A DNA stretch of 64,000 bases, taken from NCBI RefSeq assembly GCF_000327385.1, contig NW_008709380.1, positions 634,911 to 698,910 of the forward strand. The letters run 5' to 3'. The notes under the pieces are model-generated. The model did no database searches. It was not told the DNA's origin and saw nothing but the letters and a program-made list of their open reading frames with translations. Below are positions 25,822 to 37,145 of the stretch, one piece after another (the stretch's first letter is position 1; every line of letters begins with the position of its first letter). The position numbers were made by a program, and so were the translations under genes. The DNA is from Lottia gigantea. Its lineage: Eukaryota; Mollusca; Gastropoda; Lottiidae.

Positions 25822-26054
25822 ACCTGATCAGGCTATATATAGACACAGCTTTATGGAACAACAATCACTGGTTTTATGCAACGTTTCGACGTGTTTCTCC
25901 CATCGTCCTCAAAGTTGTATGCAGTGTTTCGACGTGGTTTCCGTGTCGTTCTCGTGCCTGGGGACGACAGGGAAACACGTCGAAAAGTTGCATAAACTTT
26001 AACCAGTGATTGTTGTGGTTGTAAATTCTATTGAAAGACTTTACCTGATCAGGC
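25822..26054. mobile_element. Foldback (hairpin) element of ~230 bp
   Basis: The left half has AACAATCACTGGTTTTATGC then AACGTTTCGACGTGTTTCTC. The right half is its inverse: GGGAAACACGTCGAAAAGTT, GCATAAACTTTAACCAGTGA, TTGTTGT. Arms are about 55 bases with few mismatches. Both ends carry TACCTGATCAGGCT-type sequence (25822-25834 and 26043-26054), whose core CCTGATCAGG is itself palindromic. Between the arms a second direct copy of the motif (TGTTTCGACGTGGTTTCC, 25925-25942) precedes a G+C-rich spacer with CGTGCCTGGGGACGAC. There is no coding capacity; the 65-codon minus frame 25874-26071 is a by-product of the hairpin. It resembles non-autonomous foldback elements in general; I cannot name the family. 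Confidence 0.75.
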
Positions 26055-26059
26055 TGTCG

Positions 26060-27310
26060 AAATTCCTTCAAATTTCCACAAATTGATTATTTTTCGCCGA
26101 ATTCACTGTTTGTATGTGTGTATGTATGTAATAAATAAGTTGCTCATTTATCACTTGAACAACGATCCTTAGTAATTAGCAGGTAATTAATTGCATTTTC
26201 TAATAACTTTAACGTACTCATGGCTGATAATATCTACACTTACTGTACTCAGTTTTGTGGTTTTGAAATAAAATGTGCACCTTGAAAACTTATCCTACGG
26301 CTGGAAATATAAAAATAGACTATCTTGGAACTTTTTTGCTATGTACGTACATACATATACTTGGGGCATCGTTTCCTTCACTGACAAAAAGCCGAATAGA
26401 GTGGTCGGATTAATTAGACCTTTGTCAAGATTCTTGATATTCCAAAACTCTTGAGCCACTGCAACTCATGTTGGTCAGGCGTTAAAAGTATGCAACGTAA
26501 TGGTTATATCCCGCGTGTCATAAAGGCTTCCCTACTCTCGTATCTTGCGACCCGATTCACAGTTTGGTTTGGTATTTAAACTTTGGTTAAAAATACTTGT
26601 CTGTGTGAATTTTAAATGACGCTCTAACACGTATATTTATACAAAATAACTAAAAAACGAAGTAGAAATGTTTCCAGCAAAAGGTTAAAAGGTGTCTAAT
26701 CGTAAAGTGCAAACCGCAAATTAAAATTTAAATGTATCACAAATGATGTGAAAGAGTCCTTAATTTAAATGAAATTTATATTCTCTTTACAGTTCATTCC
26801 ATATTGATCTATATATCAACTAATTACTATGGAAATGTCTATAATTAAGTGAATGTTTATAAAAAGCGTATATATATATTTAAAACACATTTATTTATCC
26901 AATAAACATCTGTGGTCTTTTATGTATGAACTTGTTAATTGTACGCATAGATCGATAAATTAAAAGGTATTAATTGTAAAATATGGCTAAAAAAAACCCA
27001 TCAAAATCAAAATAAACCAGCAGATACCTTCCTTATGTGTTGTCCAGTAATCTGTAATCTTGCGACGGCTGCTGACAATCCACAATGACAATGTTGTGGA
27101 GGGAAAGCATGCACGACCTTATCAACAACATTCGACAAAATAATTCTTGATAACAGCCTGAAGATTTGCATAAACATTTGATTTGAACAAACTAGCACAT
27201 GCTGAAATTTACAGAGAAAATAGTTCTTAGAAATCTAAAAATTGAAACTTATTCATTCAATCTAATCGGTTGGATGTGAGAAGAGTTATTTAGATAATTA
27301 TCAGTTACCT
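26060..27310. other. AT-rich stretch with short simple repeats only
   Basis: Contains small TATG/TGTA runs (26110-26130) and an ACGTACATACATA stretch near 26344-26356. The 63-codon minus frame at 27007-27198 is within chance. Nothing else is supported. Confidence 0.45.
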
Positions 27311-27339
27311 TTACGAGTGTAGAAACCGGATTGTTCGCA

Positions 27340-27498
27340 ATGTCTGAATTCCTTCCCACTGATACTAATTGTACTCGATACTATTTGAAATTCTTGGCAA
27401 CAAAGCAGATCTTTCCTGATGTGAATGATGCCAATGAATTGAATTTCCAGTTGTCTTGCATAAACCCACTAATGAGAGTATTAAAGAATATGAAATAG
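27340..27498 (+). CDS. Weak candidate small frame or exon, 52 codons
   Basis: An ATG frame of 52 codons ending TAG, open upstream to 27298, with a possible acceptor AG at 27318-27319. The peptide is well mixed and protein-like (MSEFLPTDTNCTRYYLKFLA ... INPLMRVLKNMK), with two cysteines and no recognised domain. The opposite strand is also open in two frames over the same stretch, one ending at a GTAACT donor-like sequence, and frames of 50 codons are common by chance here. Listed because its composition is unlike its neighbours; low confidence. Confidence 0.17.
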   Translation: MSEFLPTDTNCTRYYLKFLATKQIFPDVNDANELNFQLSCINPLMRVLKNMK

Positions 27499-28630
27499 GT
27501 CATGATACACGCGACAGAATACAATGATTATCCAGCCAAATAGTGAGTTAATTTAACTCAAGCGAGTTTGGTAAATCTCAGTAATGAGAAATCAATTCAT
27601 GTGGAATAATGTAGACGGTCTATTATGATCACCGGATAAATGGAATCTGTTAATCGTCAATTCCTGTTTCAATTATCCTCGATAACATACAAGTTACGGT
27701 CTAAGATCAACTCGCAGCAAAAGTACAGACAAGTGGTTAATGTAAGAAATTAGAATGGCATACGAAGTAATAACAACCATACAACTGTCTGATAAAACCA
27801 TGGAATCTTATCTACCTTCCTTTAACTTCTATTTTATGTTGAACATCTTTTCATTTTAACTTTTTGTGTATCTCGCAAATGTATCAGCCACTAAACATGT
27901 CATTGTATGGCAATTCTATTTGTATGCTGGTCGATTGGTGGTTTGTGTCTGTCATCTTGGGTTTGAACAATAATTTCAATAATTCAGAACGATGGTGTGT
28001 TTTTTTTTTACTTTTTTTAAAAACAAATTTGATGTCTGACGCAACAAAAGTTTCTGAGTAGTTAACTCAGTCCGAAACTAACTAATTTCATTTAAGACTT
28101 TCAGGCAAACGGATCAGTTCCGATAAATAAAATTATAATATATTTTAAATATATGTGAAATAGTCAAGAAGGTGATTCTTTATATGAAACCGTCGCCGTC
28201 AAGTACGAGTAAGTATGATATTTAAATAGACAACGTATTTTTCTAGAAAAGATAATAACATGTACTCAGAAATTGACATGCTGTATAGAATCCATCGCAT
28301 CATTCTGTGAAGAAAGTACCGAGAGCTGACTAATTAGACTGAAACTTGAGGAGTAAAAATATAGTGATCAAATTACATACTAAAAGATACCCGCATCTGA
28401 ACAACCGACTACTGAATAATATATTATATTGGTTCATGCTCAGCAGCTAAAATAGAAACGAATACAGTATCATTTTAATGTGTTTTCTGTTGACAGAAAT
28501 GTAGTCTACTAACTGCAATTAAAAAATTGGTAACGATATAGTACGTATGCCATGAACCACGAGTGCAACAGCTTTTTGAAAAACATTACAACAAATAACA
28601 CGACAGTAGAATATTTTACTAGATGCTCTC

Positions 28631-28909
28631 TTGGCGGATGTGGTACACTTGACGCCTAGCTATTCCTCTTTCTATAGACATATGCGCGCTTGCTATTCGG
28701 GAACAAATGACTCGCGAAACTTTTTTGTTTGTATTGGTCAATTTTGCTTTTTAATTGCTATACAACGTTTGTTCTATATATTTATATCTGTGTGTGTGGA
28801 GGCATTATGTTTTCATGCTCGGATATTCTCAATAAACACCACAGACGCAAATATATGCAGTCGTATTCAAGTGAACTTGATCAACCCAATCGTTGGTGTT
28901 CCATCATAA
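28631..28909 (+). CDS. Weak candidate frame, 92 codons, possible membrane segment
   Basis: Open for 92 codons from a TTG (no ATG at the start) to TAA. Residues about 31-60 form a hydrophobic, cysteine-rich stretch (FFVCIGQFCFLIAI ... FYIFISVCVEALCF) that could cross a membrane. The region 28625-28720 is richer in G+C than its flanks. TAG AAT at 28607-28612 could be an acceptor junction. Length is within chance and no family is recognised. Confidence 0.15.
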   Translation: MADVVHLTPSYSSFYRHMRACYSGTNDSRNFFVCIGQFCFLIAIQRLFYIFISVCVEALCFHARIFSINTTDANICSRIQVNLINPIVGVPS

Positions 28910-29199
28910 TGATATAATAGTTATAAGATTTTTATTAAATATATAACTACATGTATTACGTTAATGAAATCACACACTTGTTCATTATGCAGTTATATTT
29001 TGTAGAGATAAAACTCATAAATAGTATTTCTATCTTCAAACCGCCATGGGGAATAACCGCTGCGGCAAATTTACACGAAAACACACATTTCCTGAAGATA
29101 AAAATTATGGAAATTTCCATTTCATGTGTTGAATTTAAAACTTGACAAGGAATATATTAACAGCTGATACATAATATATACAAATGTTGAAGTAATTAA

Positions 29200-29370
29200 G
29201 TGAAAAAAAAATTGAGCAAAATATTCCAAATGAATAAATAAGCACTAAAGGTTTTTATGTAAATTTTAAAATTGTTGAAATGACAAAAATGAAAATTTCA
29301 CCAACAACGTTATATGAATAAATTAGCATTGAAGTTTTCATGTAATTGCAATGTAATATTCAAAGTAATT
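29200..29370 (+). repeat. 84-bp local duplication
   Basis: TGAATAAATAAGCACTAAAG then GTTTTTATGTAA (29231-29262) recurs as TGAATAAATTAGCATTGAAG then TTTTCATGTAA (29315-29345). Copies differ by several substitutions. No coding content. Confidence 0.5.
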
Positions 29371-31251
29371 TTCTACATTACTGATTTTACAAATTATTTA
29401 CTGAACTAAATTATTATATCAACACCACATTTAATTACCTCTAGTGATACATATTGGAATAATTGAATAAACCACCTGCGCCACGGGATCGTGTGTCGTG
29501 TGAGCTGTTTGTACCATAGGCATTCCAAAACACTCTGTAGCATATACCTAAAATCTTTAATTTGTATCTTTGACCGTTTTTGACCACATTTAATTATTGC
29601 ACTTTCTTTTATCAAGGGTTCATTGGTACCATTTATGTGGTTCCATTTATAAATAAATTTCCATACTTGTCATTTTAGGTAATAATTGAGCGGGTGAAAT
29701 TTTTTTCTGATAAATTAGATCCATCTAAGATCGCAAGTTCCTAAAAAATTAATCACGTATTTCGTAAGCTGTCTACTGTTTTTTTTTTCTTAAAGCACCT
29801 TCTCTTCCAAGTGTTTACGGAAGCTTTTTATCTTGTTTTCTCAATACATCATCTATCTCACTCCTACTAATGCTATGATGTTTATGTTGGTAGTTCAATT
29901 TGTCTACCCAGATTAGTATCTCGTCTGTTTCAAGCTTGGAATCCTCGTATTACTAAGCCATGGGAGCAATTTACAACGTCTTCGGGGATCTGTGAGTGAT
30001 CTTTATCGTTTCTGTCCGTTCTTGTCATACTCCTTTGATCATTGATACTGCATTCAATTTGGAAGTTTTTTACTTGCATATCTTTTTCAAGGCTGATTAA
30101 AATCCTTGTGTGAAATGACGTCCTTGCGATAAGTCCTTGTCATACTGTTGATGAATCTAAATGTTCCACCTTTGCTCTTTAATGATCTGTCGAAAATCCT
30201 ATTAACATATTTCACATTACATCTAAAGACATAAGCTCTTTGTCAGGATGCTTATGGACTGGATACGTCGTGTTACTAGTATTAGCTTGCATGATCTTCA
30301 GATAAGAAAAGCTGTCTTTTGTACGCAGATTCCAGCTGTTACGTCGTTACAGATGAGTAGATATTTACGACACATAAATTGTAATAACAGAAACATATTG
30401 ACTGATACTATGACAAGTGGAAGAAGTAGAGACGAGAGGCTTACCTGGAGTAAAAGTTAGTCCAGAACACATAAACGTCTTATCTTTCCCTCAGCAGATC
30501 TCATAAAAATGAACAGTAGCTTGACAGTTTCGTCTGTTCTTGCACGAACCACTCGTTTGTCTGTTAACCACGCGCCAGAACTATACAAGCGCCCTCTCTA
30601 TCTACCTTCCGTACAATATTGATCTGAATAATTCACGATGTGAGCTCGGCGTGGCTGGTTTCTATCGCGCTGTAATCTAAGGTCTGATTTGCCCGTCAAC
30701 AACAGGTAGCATGATAATTACTATACCAATAAGCTGCCAAGAAATATGAAATAACACCCTACTATTTTCTCCCGATCGATTTTTCACCGGTGAAACGAGT
30801 GATAAAGTATGTTATTTATTTGTCAAAATCTTTTCCGGCAATGCTAATGTGTGATTAAGAAGGATAGCGTATCCTGCTTATCTTGATACAGTCGTTTGAT
30901 GTATGGAACCAACCCGTAGCGCTTTGAAATCATAACAAATTACACCCCGCTTCAAGTCATTCAAATTATTTCAGTAATTTTGTGCCAAAATGGTTCCTGT
31001 AAACGTAATTTATTAAGAAATTCGCACCCTTGAGGAATTTCAATTATAGGTAATATCAGTAGAATTAAGCGAACATATAGAATCAAAACTTAGACCAGGA
31101 ATAAATTTGTAAGTAATTAGTGATAGAAAGTTCGGCCTACGCTTTAATTAGAGTGGTTTTTATCTCTGAAGTGCCCAGTTCTATGGGAAATTATTTACCA
31201 CTTGCTTTGAAGTAACCGGCAATTGAAGAAAATAAGGCCTACCATTTTCAG
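29371..31251. other. Mixed-composition stretch, nothing firm
   Basis: From 29800 to 30700 the sequence is less AT-rich than elsewhere, with 30530-30700 the richest in G+C, but no long frame or recognisable product was found on either strand. It could hold untranslated exon or regulatory sequence; I cannot support either. Confidence 0.35.
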
Positions 31252-31336
31252 ATTACAGGCAAAAACCAATGCAATATGTGAAGTCATGACATGGTCTTAT
31301 CAAGGTTGCGCTGGTGTCGACCACTTCGATTCCTGA
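31252..31336 (+). CDS. Weak candidate terminal exon, 27 codons
   Basis: CCATTTTCAG (ending 31251) is a fair acceptor. After one base the frame is open for 27 codons to TGA, giving a protein-like end such as ICEVMTWSYQGCAGVDHFDS with two cysteines. No preceding exon was identified. Very short, so chance is likely. Confidence 0.12.
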
Positions 31337-31339
31337 GTG

Positions 31340-33670
31340 ATAAACCAAAAGCTTGATGTGTTTGGTCATAAATCTAACATTTGTTTCTCATTTGTGCCGA
31401 CTTCATTAATTTTATTTCTGAAACAAGTTAAATCTTATACTTAATATTTGCATTTGTGTTTACTTTACGCTAAAGAGTGCGAAGTGAAAATTCAAAGGAT
31501 ATATTGTTTCCTTTGTGATTAGAATTTGCTCATCTCAGCAAAATGCTCCTGCACCTCCAGTGAAGAGTGTCGTAATACTTCATGAGCAAGTAGTTCTGTT
31601 ATCAGCTCGGGACTGAAGAGGCTTCGCCTCGTAGAATGTAAATTGTTAATGAAGCATGGTAATAAGTGTGACAAAATGGTAAATGGTAGTTCTAGATAAC
31701 ACATAGCACTTCTCTCTACACATTTCAGAGTTATTTGAAGCATATGAGAAAATTATGGCCTTTTTTCCGATTCAGTGAAATATCGTATTTGTATTTTCCG
31801 ATTGAGAAAGCTACGTGACCAAATGAGAATGTCTTATTGAAATTGATGGTGGTCCTGTAGATAAAGACTACTTCACATGAGCTAACTCAATGAGAAAGCA
31901 TTAGACTTACTAATAGCTTCAAGTGATCTGACACACTTACAATTCATAATTTATTATCGTCTCACATGTAAGCTACAGATAGGGTGTTCATTTTCTCTTG
32001 TAGAAGATTACCAAACTAGCTGGCCAATTCCATTCCCAACAGCGAACCTTGAACAAGGCATTATTAATTTTTACACATACCTGAACATAAGACATTGAAA
32101 GAGGATATATTTCTCCCAAAGATTCTTGATGAGGGTTCACCTCTTAAACAGATAGTTCTGAAACCATTAGCTGGTTACCAAATAAAGCTGATTAAATCCA
32201 TCCACATCAATCTAAACCGAACAAGACATTTGTAATTTGGACATGTTTATTCTGGATATGGACTTTTTTTTATGCAGGACCTAAAATAGAAACGTCAGCG
32301 AAGCATATAAGGTCGTTAAACACCATAGCTGCCAATCTATTAAATGAAAGTCTTGATAGGCATTCGCTCTATCAGTTTTTGCTAAAGAAGCTTTCATCGA
32401 CGCAAAATTTGAATTTGTTTTTTCCTTTGATTACTAAAATTTTACTGCAAATGGAATGCCCTTGTACCTCCAACAGTTTTCGCGGCCTGAACTTTTCAGA
32501 TTTCGAAGTTTGTCATTATATAAACATTCTCATTCGCTATTCTCAGTGGAGTCTAGGTCAAGATTCTAATATTGTCATAGTTAATATATTATATTCCATA
32601 TCAAATTCTGTTACATTCTGCTGGAAACAATCATATATTTCTTTTACTTTAGTTGGTTAGAACGCAGATGTACATGGATGTATGTTGACAGAACTGTAAT
32701 ATACAATATTGAATGTCATTGAGGTCGAGGCAAATGTTCATTTAGAATAGGTAGAGACATATAATTAATACCTGTTACTAGACTTCACGTTTTGTTCGTC
32801 ACAAGTATAAGCCTGGCTTCATTATTTTCCAAGATAATTAGCGATGTGTGGGGAAGATGACAGTTGAAGCTATAACTACGGATGAGCTGAACACGTCAAG
32901 ACCCAGTCTTGCCTCAGTCATTGTTCCCTAACCTCTTAATTAGCAGGTTATTGTGAAATGGTTTTTAAAATAGTCCCCAGCGTTTAAAACTGAGATTACG
33001 TGGGTATAGGATAAAATAGCAATGTCTAACTTAATCAGTAAGATAATTTGTCCGAAAAATCAAGTTTACGTTTACATCAATGTTGGATGTCGTTTTCGGG
33101 GTTCATCTTTGTATTTGCCATCTGAAAATTCCCCTTCTTTTTAGATTATTGTCAAAGCCCACAAAGGCGTTATGACTGTCTCTAGCTTCTACATGTCTTT
33201 TCCAAGTAACACCAATTAAGTAATTGAAATCCTAATAAATCACATTTAATCATATTATCTTAGTAATTAAATGAATTTCGTCTCAAGGTCAAATGAACTG
33301 TTGTCAGGATGATGAATTATAATGATAATTAGTACAATACCACTTTTCAAAATATCGAATAAACAGAATTACCTACAATTTCTAATGATCGAACCTGTGA
33401 GACATAACACATAACCTGTACCGTTCATCATCATTACTGGATTAGGAAATACAACGACAGGTCACATACGCAAAAGGCTCAAAATCAATAATGTAGAAAT
33501 GAACTGGCTCCATTAATTGTTACTAGCTTTGACACTGCTGTTACACAGTCTCTCAGTGACATCAGGTGTTCTGGATGAACACGATAAACCACCTAGATAC
33601 ATTTGCGAATAATATATTTCTAATACTACTAATTTGACTGGGACTATTGGTTGAATGTTTGAGAAGAGTC
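31340..33670. other. AT-rich stretch, nothing supported
   Basis: The frames at 31519-31743 (minus, 74 codons) and 32379-32660 (plus, 93 codons) have no supporting signal beyond length and are within chance. No repeat was recognised. Confidence 0.45.
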
Positions 33671-33673
33671 CCT

Positions 33674-33889
33674 TTAAACAAAAGCCATATTAGACGAGTT
33701 GAATGGCTGACAGAGGCCTCTGGATAAGTGTCCTGGACTAGGAAAATGGAATGAAGACCCCATTCCAGAAGGAAGCATTTGTCTGAAAGGGGATAGATTC
33801 AATAAACCGACAATTACGAAGGCAGTCAGAATGATTTCCTCGCCATGTGTATATTTTGGGTCATCCGAAGTATCTGAGTCTCTTGCCAT
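33674..33889 (-). CDS. Candidate small protein, 71 codons, good start context
   Basis: The ATG lies in ACAATGG, a good animal initiation context (A at -3, G at +4). The peptide starts acidic (MARDSDTSDDPKYTHGEE), then has a hydrophobic run (IILTAFVIVGLL), then a serine/proline/glycine-rich tail with SPGHLSRGLCQPFNSSN. A pyrimidine-rich acceptor-like TCTATCCCCTTTCAG lies inside the frame (about 33783-33797 on plus), so the second half could instead be a separate exon. An acidic N-terminus followed by a hydrophobic run would suit a membrane protein N-terminus, as inference. No family recognised; length within chance. Confidence 0.2.
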   Translation of the reverse strand: MARDSDTSDDPKYTHGEEIILTAFVIVGLLNLSPFRQMLPSGMGSSFHFPSPGHLSRGLCQPFNSSNMAFV

Positions 33890-36640
33890 TGTCTACTTTT
33901 AAACCTCTAATTATCACAAATGACAATATATATGTTGGTAGTGTCCACTAATGCCTACAGTATACAATAAACAAAGTCATGCACCAGTGATTTCGAGGAC
34001 ATCGGCTGTAATGCCACCCAACCTCTAATTGGACTAAATGTTTCATAGTGATGCCTACAACTTTTACATCGCTTGAGTATTTTCGAGAAATGAAAGGCAT
34101 TAACTCACACACACGTGACTAGCACTTTGTGTCCAAACTACACGGCACCGTTCCTTCAAAATCTCATGAAAACTTGTAGCACTTTTAACACCAAGACCAA
34201 AAATATATTTTAGTCACCATAAAGATTTACATCCATATCGGGCATGATCCGTTAATGGTTGTTTTTAAATTAACCCTTTACTATGTCGAGTATAATCTTT
34301 TAAAAGGTCTATTTTAACCGAGAGAATTCAACTTAGTACTTGGCTTCAATAAAAGTTGAAATAATGTCTGGGACTAGCCAGGTCCCTAGTGGCAAATAAA
34401 ATAAAAGACATTTGTATAAGTCTGTCATAGAATTACGTCTCCATCGAGATCACAAAGGTTTAAGTAGTTAATTGGGATCAATTGTTATATTACTATCTCG
34501 ACAACTCTGGTCCTTACCCAGTTTCTGGGATCTCCGGATTGGAATGTAAATCTTTTAAAATGTTTTTTAATAACTGAGTAAAAAAAACGATAATTTGAGG
34601 ACATGGGCGTCGGTAATATAAAAGCATATTTTCGCGTATTTTTCGTTTACTGACGTATTCAGACACGGAAACCTTTTTGTCTTTGCAGTTAAACGATATA
34701 CCTTAATTTTAAATCATGCACATTGTGTGGTATTTATTTAGACTGTTTTAAATTAATAGTTTTTTGTATTAATAGTGAAAATTTATCAGGTGTAGACCTT
34801 CGTTTGATGTTTTCTGGTGTTTACTTAAAGTCAGCGTTTAATCAATAAATTGGACCATTTCCTTTAATTAATTGAGGTTCATTAAATTACAATAATAAAT
34901 TTTACATTTGAACGTGATTCATTTATCATTAAATGACCCTTACAATATCATTCGACATGTGTGATATGATCACTCCTTTCATTCCGGTTTAGCTTCGACA
35001 AATTGCCCGATCTGATCGACTAAACATTTTTTCAATGTCAGTTCCTTCGAACTGCATCACTTAGATTTATTTACATGCTCGACACAATTCTATTTCATCC
35101 AACAAAACCAAACCGCAAATTAGCATTATCAATAGCTCAAAAGGGAAGTGAGAAGTGAACGTCAGGGCCATTCCCATCTTCACAATGTCAATTTCGAATT
35201 GTGTTTAATACCCTGACTTCATTAGGCCTTTCTTATTGCAAGTCAGTAAATGGCGTAATGTTCAAGTCTTAATTTCGAGGACTCTAATCAGCTGTATTCG
35301 CTACTGTACAATCCAATGCTGAATTCCGTGATACAAGACAAGAGCCAATTGAAGTCAAGGAATTAGAAACAGTTCGCAACAGCTTGGTATTGTGAGGATT
35401 GACCATTCCCAAAACTTTCAGTTGAGATTAACCCTTATTACAGAAAGAAACGAAATTGCCAAGTCGATAACGTTCCCAGAGCTAGATATCACCAACAGAA
35501 CCAATAAAACTAGTCCAACTTGATTAATCAATCCATTGATGTGGCTTTCTATAGTGAGATCATGTTGTACAAATGAGCTTACTTGTTGAGTTTGCGAGGA
35601 GAAATTAAAGTTTGTGTCAATATGTTTAAGAGTTATCTGATGCTTAATCACAGTCAATCTGTGTGCTTTATTAGGACAATCTCACTCCTATTGAAATCTT
35701 CCTATTGTATTTCATCATGATTTATCGGAGATTACATCAGAGTTCAATTCTTCATTTTCAGTCATCGATTTAAATTAAACATAGAAGAATCAACAGGTTT
35801 ATATTTAAATTATTTATTCAATTTTCTGTACTAACGGAAAACACGAATCTCCGTAGCATGATTATAGCATGAGTGTTTGTTACATCTGAAACTGGATATC
35901 CTGTAGCACTTGGCCTTTATTAATCAATATTCACTTTGATACGACCAATTACCTTTTGCATTGAACAAGTATTTTAATATATTTAACACCCGAATACTTG
36001 TAACTATATGGTTGATAAAGTATTATCCTTCAGAGTGTTATCCTTTAATGTGAAAATAACGTGTACACGATGGAACGGTGTAAACTCAATAGTTCACAGC
36101 ATGCACCAATGCATATATAGGCGAAACGTACAATCAGTTATACAATGTATACTCATATTTGTGAATTACTCTGTCCGAGGTTTCAATCCTTAACATGACT
36201 CGCAGTTGCACGCATAGCCATTTTATTACATTACAGAGACTGAAGAACGATATCAGAATTACTTTGAACACGACAATGTAGTTATATGATCCATACGGCA
36301 ACCAAAAATTCCGTCAAAATAATTGAAACACAGTTTCGAATCCATTCATCTAAGATTCTAAATTAGAACATAACCTTCCTTAATTTCACATCATCCAACC
36401 TTCAAAAATAAACATTGGATTTCTTCCACTCTTCACTTTAAATGAAATATTTGTCATTTAAAATAATTGTTTAAAATATTTAGTAACATACGTTGACAGA
36501 ATGACTTTTGAAAAGATTTTATGAAATGAAATGTCAAAAATAACCTGAAGACTTGGAAATTGAATTATACGGACAATGCTTTTAATATTTCATGTCTGAA
36601 TCCTCACATCAACTCGCCTTTTATCTTTCTCATCACTTTG
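33890..36640. other. AT-rich stretch, nothing supported
   Basis: Chance-length frames only (79 codons minus at 35418-35657; 61 codons plus at 36008-36193). No splice-supported exon, array or recognised dispersed repeat. Confidence 0.45.
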
Positions 36641-36649
36641 ATCAATTCA

Positions 36650-37145
36650 AAATCTTACGCAATAGTTAGGAAGTTAATGATTATGCCATTTGTGACATTT
36701 CTTAGTTTATATGTAAAAAAAAAAACACTAAAATCTATTGCGAGTCAATTGCAGTCACCATGCCTCTCATTTCCTATCCCCTCTCCTCCCGGGCAAGAAT
36801 TCCTCTCTACGGTCTTCCAATTCTTCCCGCCTGTTGAGAAGCACTGATGAGAATCAGGTGTATGGATTTACTGAAAATGTTGCTTAGTTGTGAAACTGAG
36901 TCGTGGGATGACATCAATTGTTTTGGAAAGGTGTCAGATCCAGTCTTACAGTACATGTTGACAAGTAGTCAAATTATGCATTTAAAAAACTTACGCAATA
37001 GTTACGAAGTTAATGATTGTGCCATTTGTAAGATTGTGTTAAATATAGTACCGACAGTCACAGATATCGAATATGGTGCTGAGTTGTCAAACTTAGTCGT
37101 GTAATGACATCAGGTGTTCCGGGAAAGGGTCAGATCAAACCCCTA
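36650..37145 (+). repeat. Two-copy degenerate repeat, one copy interrupted
   Basis: Block 1, CTTACGCAATAGTTAGGAAG then TTAATGATT (from 36654), recurs from 36989 as CTTACGCAATAGTTACGAAG. Block 2, GAAACTGAGTCGTGGGATGA then CATCA...AAAGGTGTCAGATC (from about 36891), recurs from about 37086 as CAAACTTAGTCGTGTAATGA. In copy 2 the blocks are about 98 bases apart; in copy 1 about 237. So copy 1 carries some 140 extra bases, which include a run of 11 A (36715-36725) and a pyrimidine-rich stretch. The frames at 36560-36847 and 36847-37104 lie across this repeat and are not credible genes on present evidence. Confidence 0.6.

Noticed and set aside
29800-30160. Possible decayed element or gene, from its mixed composition
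   Set aside because: Neither strand gives a stretch I can relate to any family, and no terminal repeats were seen.
32379-32660. 93-codon plus frame; likewise 36560-36847, 51865-52125 and 57448-57750
   Set aside because: About ten frames of this size are expected by chance at this base composition; two of them also lie in repeats.
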